Shown here: one piece after another, positions 1 through 5,521 of the stretch
How the letters are laid out: every line of letters starts with the position of its first letter
Numbering within the stretch: position 1 is the stretch's first letter
NCBI GenBank assembly: GCA_027001895.1
Contig: JALTLP010000111.1
Coordinates: forward strand, 1 to 6,373
Direction of reading: 5' to 3'
DNA length: 6,373 nt
Origin: Chromatiales bacterium
Lineage (GTDB): Bacteria; Pseudomonadota; Gammaproteobacteria; UBA6429; Thiohalophilaceae
Translations under genes and position numbers: made by a program
The notes under the pieces: generated by a model
The model's input: only the letters and a program-made list of their open reading frames with translations
Databases searched by the model: none
Told to the model about the DNA's origin: nothing

Positions 1-237
1 TTGCCTATTGCCCTTTCAGGGACACTGGCATTTATCTGGACGGGCAGTGGTATTGCAAGTTTACCCCGGTATAGTGCCGGTTTTATCTACTTTCCGGCAT
101 TACTCGGTGTTGGGCTGCTCAGTATATTATTGGCGCCGCTCGGTGCCAGAATCGCTCATCGGCTTTCGGCGAGAGCATTACAGACCACTTTTGCGCTAGG
201 CTTGTTGGTTATTGCATTATTAATGCTGATAACCTAG
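1..237 (+). CDS. TauE/SafE-type membrane permease, C-terminal fragment
   Basis: This is the last 78 codons of a gene that begins outside the window, so the TTG at base 1 should not be read as the start. The fragment is very hydrophobic. It has a segment rich in Gly, Ile and Ser, then a helix around residues 27-46 (FPALLGVGLLSILLAPLGAR), a short basic loop (RIAHRLSARALQ) and a last helix around residues 61-77 that ends almost at the stop codon. The pattern 'PLGAR(I/L)AHRLSxRxL...FALGLLVIAL' is typical of the C-terminus of TauE/SafE (DUF81) permeases, proposed exporters of sulfite or other organosulfur anions across the inner membrane. The substrate cannot be told from this part. No clear hairpin terminator follows the stop codon. 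Confidence 0.75.
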   Translation: MPIALSGTLAFIWTGSGIASLPRYSAGFIYFPALLGVGLLSILLAPLGARIAHRLSARALQTTFALGLLVIALLMLIT

Positions 238-356
238 AACAGCTTAATTTGCTTAATAATCAATAAGTTGAAGATATAAGTTTGAGTGGCTTAGTAAAGG
301 CAGCCTCTAAACTGGCTATTATTTAACCACTTTATTGGTTATAGTTGCGAAATAAT

Positions 357-372
357 TGTGATGTCCATCACA
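357..372. promoter_or_regulatory. Consensus CRP/Vfr-type operator
   Basis: The sequence reads TGTGA-TGTCCA-TCACA, a perfect match to the TGTGA-N6-TCACA core of cAMP-CRP sites. The palindrome arms are 7 bp (TGTGATG/CATCACA) around a 2-bp centre, with AAT before and CTTT after, also CRP-like. Its centre lies about 36 bp upstream of the cyclase ATG. Class I or II activation would put the transcript start at or inside the coding region, so repression, or a promoter arrangement not recognised here, is more likely. A CRP-family regulator other than CRP itself cannot be excluded. Confidence 0.65.
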
Positions 373-388
373 CTTTTGCTGCTTTTTC

Positions 389-394
389 GAGAGG
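389..394 (+). promoter_or_regulatory. Ribosome binding site of the diguanylate cyclase
   Basis: GAGAGG lies 6 nt upstream of the ATG at 401. It supports that start and leaves a complete N-terminal membrane anchor. Confidence 0.6.
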
Positions 395-400
395 TAATCA

Positions 401-2146
401 ATGTTCCAACGCATTTTATCGCAGCCGGTTAATCGTCTTTTAATTCTGGGTATGGTACTGGTTGCATTGCTGCCTGTTAGTTTGGTTGCTTTTCACCTAA
501 ACCAGGTCGCCTGGGAAAATAGTTGGCGTGAAATCCATGAGAAGCATGAATTGCTGGCAGAAAACCTGGCCGCGCCAATCAAGATTTACGTGGACGACCA
601 CTTTGCCAGTCTGAGTTTTCTGGCAGAAACGATAAAGCCACAATTATCCAGTCAGCAGTCTTTGCAGAAAACACTCGATACAGCCGTCGGGCAACTGCAC
701 GGCTTTAGTGCCATAGCCTTTGTGAATACCGCGGGCAAAATGCAGGCTTATAACATTGCTGATGATGTTATTTTAAATCGTGATACGGTTTCTGATTTTA
801 TCTTTAAAAATGAACGTTGTTATCTGCTCGTTCGACAAACTGAAACGCAATATATTTCCGGAATCAAGCCCAGCCCGTTTACCCTGAAGCCAACAATCAT
901 TATGGGTGTCCCGTTGTTTGATAAACAGGAAAAACTTGTGGGTGTGTTGCTGGGTGAGTTGCGCGTTAGTTTAATAGAGAAGCTGCGAAAAAATATTAAA
1001 TTTGGTAAACGTGGCCATTCCGCCATTGTTGATCAGAACGGTCGTGTTATTGCACATCCTAACCCTGAGTGGATGGTGGAAATGAAGAACTTGAGTTCCT
1101 GGCCCATTATTCAGGCAATGAAAGCGGGTAAACATGGGGTAACCGAGTTTTACTCTTCTTTTGTAAAACAGGACATGGTGGCCGGTTATGCGGCTATTCC
1201 TGATATTGGTTGGGGTGTTATGGTGCCGCAGCCAAAAGCAGAAGTGATCGCTCAGGTTGACAGCTTTATGTTTTCAAATTATTTATGGGGTGGTGTGGGG
1301 CTGGTTATTGCGATTATATTTGGTATCTATGTTTCGTCCTGGATTACCCGGCCAATTAACCGACTGGCAACACAAAGCAGGTTATTGTTAAAAAATGATT
1401 TAAGCGGTGAGATTGATTTCCCTGCTGATTATGAACCGCGTGAAGCAAGACAGCTTGGATATGTTTTAAAATCATTAATACGGGGTTTGCAACATTCACG
1501 TGATGAAGTACACGAGTTAAACACCAACCTGCAATTAAAAGTGAAGCAGGCTACCAAACAACTCCGCGTAGCAAATGAAAAACTTGAAGAAACGGTTAAA
1601 AGTGACTTTCTGACTTCGCTGGCGAATCGCCGTTATTTTGAGATGGATTTACTGGATGTGTTATCAAGGCGTAACCAGGAATCGAACCATATTTCATTGT
1701 TATTATTTGATATTGATAATTTTAAATCTATCAACGATCAGTTTGGCCATGCTGCTGGCGATGAGGTATTGACCCAGGTTGCACGAACACTCGAAAAATT
1801 TATGCGTGCAGGTGATGTGGTTGCGCGCTATGCTGGCGATGAATTTGTCTTGCGTTTTAATTGTGACCAGCGGGTTGCCTTGTCGAGGGCAAACCAGATT
1901 CGGCTTGCGATTGAAGCATTGCAAATACACTGGCGTGACCAGATATTAAAAGTAACGGTGAGTATTGGTATTTTCAGTGATATTATCAATGAACAGCTCG
2001 ATGTAAAGAATGTTTTACACAGTGTTGATATTGCAATGTATGAGGCGAAAAAACGTGGCCGTAATTGTGTAAAGGCGTTTAGTGGCAGAGAGGTGCAGTC
2101 CGCTACCGTTACAGATATCAATTCACATTCGGCATATACTGATTAG
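401..2146 (+). CDS. Membrane diguanylate cyclase: dCache sensor-HAMP-GGDEF
   Basis: Predicted to make cyclic di-GMP from two GTP in response to a periplasmic signal. Layout of the 581 residues: transmembrane helix about 12-31; periplasmic dCache-like sensor about 32-293, with the typical 'GHSAIVDQNGRVIAHP' and 'IPDIGWGVMVPQP' stretches; second helix about 294-314; HAMP linker about 314-370 (ITRPINRLA); coiled coil about 370-400; GGDEF domain from D402 (DFLTSLANRR) to about 565; short polar tail. Metal and substrate residues are seen in FDIDNFKSIND (D437 onward) and FGHAAGDEVL. The signature is AGDEF (478-482) instead of GGDEF; active cyclases with Ala at this place are known in the family, so activity is likely. 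The product-inhibition site RxxD is present (R469-D472), exactly five residues before AGDEF. There is no EAL or HD-GYP domain. The ligand of the sensor cannot be read from the sequence. A CRP-like operator lies just upstream. The stop codon is one base from the convergent DsrE-like gene. Confidence 0.93.
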   Translation: MFQRILSQPVNRLLILGMVLVALLPVSLVAFHLNQVAWENSWREIHEKHELLAENLAAPIKIYVDDHFASLSFLAETIKPQLSSQQSLQKTLDTAVGQLHGFSAIAFVNTAGKMQAYNIADDVILNRDTVSDFIFKNERCYLLVRQTETQYISGIKPSPFTLKPTIIMGVPLFDKQEKLVGVLLGELRVSLIEKLRKNIKFGKRGHSAIVDQNGRVIAHPNPEWMVEMKNLSSWPIIQAMKAGKHGVTEFYSSFVKQDMVAGYAAIPDIGWGVMVPQPKAEVIAQVDSFMFSNYLWGGVGLVIAIIFGIYVSSWITRPINRLATQSRLLLKNDLSGEIDFPADYEPREARQLGYVLKSLIRGLQHSRDEVHELNTNLQLKVKQATKQLRVANEKLEETVKSDFLTSLANRRYFEMDLLDVLSRRNQESNHISLLLFDIDNFKSINDQFGHAAGDEVLTQVARTLEKFMRAGDVVARYAGDEFVLRFNCDQRVALSRANQIRLAIEALQIHWRDQILKVTVSIGIFSDIINEQLDVKNVLHSVDIAMYEAKKRGRNCVKAFSGREVQSATVTDINSHSAYTD

Positions 2147-2147
2147 G

Positions 2148-2699
2148 TTATTCTTCATCAATTAAAATAAGTTTATAGCCAAGAGACAGGTAATCGTTTA
2201 CCTGTGCAGGGCCGGCAGCGGCAACGTTAACGTAGTCCGGGAAATCATCGGCAGCTAATCCCCGCCAGCCAGCGAAAGTTTCGCAAACATGCACTGGCAC
2301 ACCGCTTTCACCCAAAGATTTCACTAACTGATGCACTTCCCTGTTATCCTGTTGTTCATCTTTTGTTAAAGCAAACTGCTCGGCACCGTGAGTAACAATG
2401 GCTACCGGTAGTTTTGGAAATTTTTCCTGAAGTGCCTGAATATATTTTTTTGCACGTGGCAGCGCCCATTCAAGGTTATCGCCCCCCCAGGTAACAATTT
2501 CTATTACAACACCAGCCGGTGCGGTTTTAAGTTTGATAATATCTTGCAGGCTGTCTGGCTCGGTATTGGCTGCTTTAACGTTAGCCGAACCTGAGATTAA
2601 AACAAAAAGAAAAAACAGGCTTGTAAAGAACAGCCGTGTGTTAACCACCTGTCTGAGACATAAAGCGGACGAGCTTGGATGGGTTTTCAGAAAATTCAT
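2148..2699 (-). CDS. Exported DsrE-like (COG1416-type) protein
   Basis: A 183-residue protein with an N-terminal export signal and a DsrE/DsrF-like fold. The hydrophobic core is about residues 23-37 (LFFTSLFFLFVLISG), with likely cleavage after ANVKA (residue 43). The mature part shows the family pattern: a first strand (VVIEIVTWG), an IVTHGAEQFAL strand-turn (101-111), then VPVHVCETFAGWRGL and the closing GYKLILIDEE. Cys139 sits at the usual DsrE cysteine position and is the only Cys of the mature protein. DsrE-family proteins handle sulfur or persulfide, but secreted members are uncharacterised, so no reaction is assigned. The ATG at 2699 has GGAG four bases upstream and overlaps moaA by 59 bp. 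A GTG at codon 18 (2648) would give a more ordinary signal peptide and overlap moaA by 8 bp, but has no clear ribosome site. Probably co-transcribed with moaA. Confidence 0.8.
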   Translation of the reverse strand: MNFLKTHPSSSALCLRQVVNTRLFFTSLFFLFVLISGSANVKAANTEPDSLQDIIKLKTAPAGVVIEIVTWGGDNLEWALPRAKKYIQALQEKFPKLPVAIVTHGAEQFALTKDEQQDNREVHQLVKSLGESGVPVHVCETFAGWRGLAADDFPDYVNVAAAGPAQVNDYLSLGYKLILIDEE

Positions 2700-3630
2700 G
2701 GTTCTCCGGCTTTAGCGCAATGGCTTTTATAATATGTTGTTTCAGTTCAGTATCGCTAATACCGCTACGCAATAAATCACGTAAGGGGTAACTATGTTCC
2801 TGACCCAGACAAAGATGTAAAGTTCCATCGACTGTTAAACGTACCCGGTTACAGGTTTCACAAAAGTGCTGAGATATGGGGGTGATAAAACCAATGTTGA
2901 TATTTGTATTGGCAATCTGGTAGTAACGCGCCGGGCCTCCGCCTTTCATTTGCGTGGGGATAAGCTCAAACTGCTGTGCCAGTTGTTCCTTAACAACCTG
3001 CAAACTCAGGTACTGGTCAGACGCTTCGCGGCCGGTGTCTCCCATCGGCATGGTTTCGATAAAACGCAAGGTAAAGTCGTTTTCAATACAGTATTGCACC
3101 ATGTCCTGTACTTCGTCATCGTTAACGCCTTTCATGACGACCATATTAATTTTAATCGGTTTGATACCGGCTTGTTTGGCAGCCTGTAAACCGTCGAGTA
3201 CTTTTTGTACCTTACCCTGTGTTATGTCTTTAAATTTGTCAGCGTTTAAGGTATCGAGACTGACATTAATGCGCTCAATGCCGGCCTGCTTTAATTGTGC
3301 AGCCTGTTTTTGTAAGCGTGTGGCATTTGTACTTAAAGACAGATCGGTTAGTTCCGGGATGGAGGTTATCTTATCGACCAGCTCCGGGAAGTTATGTCGA
3401 ACCAGGGGCTCGCCACCTGTTAGCCGTACCTGGGTGGCACCCAGACGGGCAAAGGCGGCTATAATACGAACCATTTCGTCGAAATTAAGCCATTCATCGG
3501 GTTCCTGAAAGTCTTTGAAGCCCTTGGGAATGCAGTAACTACAGCGTAAATCACAGCGATCGGTTACCGAAACGCGCAGGTATTTTATCTGGCGGCCATG
3601 GGGGTCGATAAGCTGTTTAGGTTGAGACAT
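2641..3630 (-). CDS. moaA: GTP 3',8-cyclase MoaA (molybdenum cofactor biosynthesis)
   Basis: Radical SAM enzyme that, with MoaC, converts GTP into cyclic pyranopterin monophosphate, the first stage of molybdenum cofactor synthesis in the cytoplasm. From the chosen start the protein has 329 residues, the length of E. coli MoaA. The N-terminal SAM cluster motif is CDLRCSYC (C26, C30, C33) in the context LRVSVTDRC. It is followed by the SAM-binding RLTGGEPLVR, the strand motif LSLSTNAT and INVSLDTL. The C-terminal second 4Fe-4S cluster, which binds GTP, is C257-x2-C260-x13-C274 (FCETCNRVRL, then LHLCLG). The protein ends in the conserved Gly-Gly needed for catalysis. An in-frame ATG at 3669 would add 13 residues unlike the family N-terminus. 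The start at 3630 places the usual LIDPxGR motif near the N-terminus, but has only a distant AGGA, so the start is not certain. No other moa gene is in the window. Confidence 0.96.
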   Translation of the reverse strand: MSQPKQLIDPHGRQIKYLRVSVTDRCDLRCSYCIPKGFKDFQEPDEWLNFDEMVRIIAAFARLGATQVRLTGGEPLVRHNFPELVDKITSIPELTDLSLSTNATRLQKQAAQLKQAGIERINVSLDTLNADKFKDITQGKVQKVLDGLQAAKQAGIKPIKINMVVMKGVNDDEVQDMVQYCIENDFTLRFIETMPMGDTGREASDQYLSLQVVKEQLAQQFELIPTQMKGGGPARYYQIANTNINIGFITPISQHFCETCNRVRLTVDGTLHLCLGQEHSYPLRDLLRSGISDTELKQHIIKAIALKPENHEFSENPSKLVRFMSQTGG

Positions 3631-3671
3631 GGTAACTAGCAAATCCTGATAATATTGCTGAGATGGCATTC

Positions 3672-3677
3672 AGTATA
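3672..3677 (-). promoter_or_regulatory. Possible -10 element for moaA
   Basis: On the minus strand TATACT lies 42 bp upstream of the moaA ATG at 3630. A transcript from it would start near 3665, inside the extra codons of the longer moaA reading frame, which fits the shorter protein. There is no good -35 hexamer at 16-18 bp, so the call is weak. Confidence 0.25.
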
Positions 3678-3766
3678 CCCCAAATAAGCAATATCTAATA
3701 TGTATTCGGGAAAGAATTATGCCCATTTTAGCTATTTTGGTTCGGTGAGACGGATTGTGAAAAAGG

Positions 3767-4486
3767 CTAGATAAACTGAATAGTCTCGTTCAGTTGTTTT
3801 TCCAGTTTCTGCGCAAAACCGGGCTGAATATTTTTATCGGTCACTATCGCAATACTTCCGTTTTTTGCTGGCACAATCGTTGTTGTAAAGTTGCCCTTAG
3901 TGAGCACATTGCGTGACTTAATATATTCACCCGGCATTAACAGCAGAGTGGCGGTGGTGTTGTGTTCTTTTAAAACAATATGTACGCCACGGGAATGACG
4001 AATCGGGCAACTGCCAGCATAGTTAATTGTTCCAATGGTATGTTTAAATTTAATATTAAAGGGTTGTAATACTTTGTTGAGCCCTGCCAGTTGAATATTA
4101 TGGTTTTCGTTTAAGTGATCGAATTCACTGCTAACATGGTTAATGGCGACATCTCCAGGCGACAAAGAAGGGGCGAGCAGCGTGCTTAGTTGTGACATAT
4201 TAAAGCCAATACCCAGCACAAGTAACAGACTTGCCACCATTGCGTAAAGTTTAAAGCGGGTATTACGCTGTTGACGTTGTTGTTTAAAACTTTGTTTTAA
4301 AAGTATACGTTCGGCAAGGCCATCGGGTATATCAATGTTAGTGGCTTTATGCAGAGCGTTATCGAACTGTTTCAGGTTTTGTAAAAAATTCGCACAGGCA
4401 GAGCATTGTTCCAGGTGAGCCGTAATTTGATTGTCCTGTATAGATGGATCGGCGGTGAGTTTTCTGTGTACATCAATGCAATTCAT
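3767..4486 (-). CDS. Membrane anti-sigma factor, DUF3379-like, HxxxCxxC motif
   Basis: Predicted to hold the upstream ECF sigma factor inactive at the inner membrane. From the chosen start it has 239 residues. The opening MNCIDVHRKLTADP and the zinc-finger-type motif HLEQCSAC (H24, C28, C31) form the cytoplasmic sigma-binding part, as in ZAS-type and DUF3379 proteins. A basic stretch (KQQRQQRNTRFK) precedes a single membrane helix at about residues 80-98. The remaining ~140 residues should be periplasmic; they include a lone cysteine in GSCPIRHSRGVHIVL (C160) and seven histidines. The ATG at 4492 is only two bases from the AGGA at 4495-4498, whereas the ATG at 4486 is eight bases away, so 4486 is preferred. 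The gene follows the sigma gene by 21 bp in the same operon. The periplasmic Cys/His content suggests metal or redox sensing, but this is inference. Confidence 0.8.
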   Translation of the reverse strand: MNCIDVHRKLTADPSIQDNQITAHLEQCSACANFLQNLKQFDNALHKATNIDIPDGLAERILLKQSFKQQRQQRNTRFKLYAMVASLLLVLGIGFNMSQLSTLLAPSLSPGDVAINHVSSEFDHLNENHNIQLAGLNKVLQPFNIKFKHTIGTINYAGSCPIRHSRGVHIVLKEHNTTATLLLMPGEYIKSRNVLTKGNFTTTIVPAKNGSIAIVTDKNIQPGFAQKLEKQLNETIQFI

Positions 4487-4507
4487 TTTCATCTTCCTAC
4501 AAATAAC

Positions 4508-5023
4508 CTACTGCGAATTTGCAGAGCTTACAGATTTACTTAATAACAATTGGCGCAGCTTTTGCCGTGCACGAAATACTCTTGTCATAATGGTGCCGGA
4601 CTTACTGCCGGTAATTTTGGCAATTTCTTCGCATGAATAACCGCCGAGAACCTGTAACATCAGCGCATCTCGATAGTCGTGCGGTATTTTGTCTATGGCT
4701 TTGCGTAAATTAATATCATCCGAAACCTTGCAATCGTAGTGGTTCCCAATGGTTTCAATATCAAGTTCGTCCAGTGAAACTTCCGCGCTACTCTTACGCC
4801 CAAAATGGCGTGCTATCTCACGACGTAATATAGTATAAAGCCATGCGCGTGCTGCATTTTCATCTTCCAGCTTTGGCAAAGCCTTCCAGGCACGGGTAAA
4901 ACATTCCTGTAGCATATCTTCGGCCAGTTCCCTGTTTTTACACTGCCAAAAAGCATAGCGATAGAGCTCGGCCGAATAGGCATGCACCAGCTTTTCGAAT
5001 GTTTGTTGCTTATTGTTACTCAT
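4508..5023 (-). CDS. ECF (extracytoplasmic function) RNA polymerase sigma factor
   Basis: A 171-residue group IV sigma factor with only regions 2 and 4. Region 2 spans about residues 9-75: the RELAEDMLQECFTRAWKAL stretch (31-49) binds core polymerase and the -10 element, followed by ARAWLYTILRR. Region 4 spans about 105-160: IPHDYRDALMLQVLGGYS, then the helix-turn-helix EEIAKITGS with recognition segment KSGTIMTRVFRARQKL (141-156) for the -35 element. Length and the absence of a SnoaL-like or other extension fit a classic membrane-regulated ECF factor. It is followed at once by its probable anti-sigma gene and is divergent from the bufferin operon. A promoter-like sequence shared with that operon lies directly upstream, suggesting autoregulation. 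The start is not preceded by a good ribosome site, but the next in-frame ATG is at codon 37, inside region 2, so 5023 must be right or nearly so. Confidence 0.92.
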   Translation of the reverse strand: MSNNKQQTFEKLVHAYSAELYRYAFWQCKNRELAEDMLQECFTRAWKALPKLEDENAARAWLYTILRREIARHFGRKSSAEVSLDELDIETIGNHYDCKVSDDINLRKAIDKIPHDYRDALMLQVLGGYSCEEIAKITGSKSGTIMTRVFRARQKLRQLLLSKSVSSANSQ

Positions 5024-5033
5024 TACACCATTT

Positions 5034-5064
5034 AGACCCGTTAACAGTCGGATTCATTACATTT
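5034..5064 (-). promoter_or_regulatory. Candidate ECF promoter of the sigma/anti-sigma operon
   Basis: On the minus strand AAATGTAATG (5064-5055), then exactly 16 bp, then GGTCT (5038-5034). The plus-strand promoter of the bufferin operon has the same two blocks at the same distance, with one mismatch (TGTAATG against TGTAAGG). GTAA-type -35 and GTC-type -10 blocks about 16 bp apart are common for ECF sigma factors. Transcription would start about 2-5 bases before the sigma ATG. Confidence 0.6.
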
Positions 5065-5104
5065 ATCTTAGCTGAGTATTGAGTTTTATTAAATAACTGA
5101 AATT

Positions 5105-5135
5105 AAATGTAAGGATATTGTCTGCTTAAAGGTCT
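5105..5135 (+). promoter_or_regulatory. Candidate ECF promoter of the bufferin operon
   Basis: AAATGTAAGG (5105-5114), 16 bp, GGTCT (5131-5135). It matches the divergent sequence before the sigma gene in 14 of 15 defined positions with equal spacing. The spacers themselves differ, so this is not a simple duplication. A start around 5142 would leave a leader of about 50 nt before the bufA-like ATG. Confidence 0.6.
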
Positions 5136-5179
5136 TTTGATGTAGCGGCTGTATTGTTGCTAACTATTTTTAATTTTAT

Positions 5180-5186
5180 GGAGGAG
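5180..5186 (+). promoter_or_regulatory. Strong ribosome binding site of the bufA-like gene
   Basis: GGAGGAG stands 6 nt before the ATG at 5193. It decides this start over an in-frame ATG 39 bp upstream (5154), which would place the Shine-Dalgarno sequence inside the coding region. It is the best ribosome site in the window, as expected for a peptide made in large amount. Confidence 0.8.
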
Positions 5187-5192
5187 TATCTT

Positions 5193-5504
5193 ATGAAGAA
5201 AACTGATAAAAGCCAGATGACTGAACCGCTTATGTATAACAAACACGCTATCGCCAGTGGCGCGATTGCCGGTGTGGTTGCAATGGGCTTACTGACCGGT
5301 GCAGGTGAGGCGGTTGCGGCAAAAAAAGGCTTTGAAAAATGTGCGGGTATTGTAAAAGCGGGTAAAAATGACTGTGGTAATAGCCGTCATGGTTGTTCTG
5401 GTCAGGCAGCAAAAGACAAGTTGGCCGATGAATGGTTATATGTTCCTAACGGTACCTGTAAAAAAATTGTTGGTGCATCTATTTTTGTTAAAAAGAAAAA
5501 ATAG
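5193..5504 (+). CDS. bufA: Bufferin precursor peptide, DUF2282 (BufA1-like)
   Basis: A 103-residue exported precursor of the DUF2282 family. Family members (bufferins) are ribosomally made peptides whose cysteines are modified by a DUF692/MNIO enzyme and which bind copper in the periplasm. Seen here: a polar, lysine-containing N-terminus, a hydrophobic stretch at about residues 19-36 (AIASGAIAGVVAMGLLTG) and a likely signal-peptidase site after EAVA (residue 42). The mature part of about 60 residues carries all four cysteines: C50 (FEKCAGI), C61 (KNDCGN), C68 (HGCSGQA) and C89 (NGTCKKIVG). These contexts (EKCxGIxKAGxNDC, HxCxGQA, W-x-Y-VPxGTCxKIVG) are the family signature. The C-terminus is strongly basic (VKKKK). 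The gene lies 17 bp before the DUF692 gene, its expected modifying enzyme, and has its own ECF-type promoter. Which cysteines are modified cannot be read from the sequence. Confidence 0.9.
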   Translation: MKKTDKSQMTEPLMYNKHAIASGAIAGVVAMGLLTGAGEAVAAKKGFEKCAGIVKAGKNDCGNSRHGCSGQAAKDKLADEWLYVPNGTCKKIVGASIFVKKKK

Positions 5505-5521
5505 TATCACGGTAAAATATT

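Noticed and set aside
302..316. AGCC-GGCT stem after the permease gene as a terminator
   Set aside because: A 4-bp stem with a mixed AT tail is too weak to call.
2954..3508. Long plus-strand open frame antisense to moaA
   Set aside because: It lies wholly inside the clear moaA gene, its product has no family features, and it is the mirror of moaA codon usage.
3631..3766. Molybdenum cofactor riboswitch before moaA
   Set aside because: The gap of about 136 nt is long enough, but no recognisable conserved helices were found by eye; a covariance-model search would be needed.
3670..3766. Terminator between the anti-sigma gene and moaA
   Set aside because: No stable GC-rich stem followed by a T-run is visible on the minus strand, so readthrough into moaA cannot be excluded.
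5020..5061. 8-bp direct repeat TCATTACA (5020-5027 and 5054-5061)
   Set aside because: One copy is the sigma promoter -35 block; the other spans the sigma start codon and has no matching GGTCT block at 16 bp, so it is probably chance.
5067..5076. Imperfect palindrome CTTAGCTGAG between the two divergent promoters
   Set aside because: Short and imperfect, in AT-rich DNA, and matching no operator I recognise.
5154..5192. Upstream ATG extending the bufA-like protein by 13 residues
   Set aside because: The strong GGAGGAG at 5180-5186 is placed for the ATG at 5193 and would lie inside the longer reading frame.
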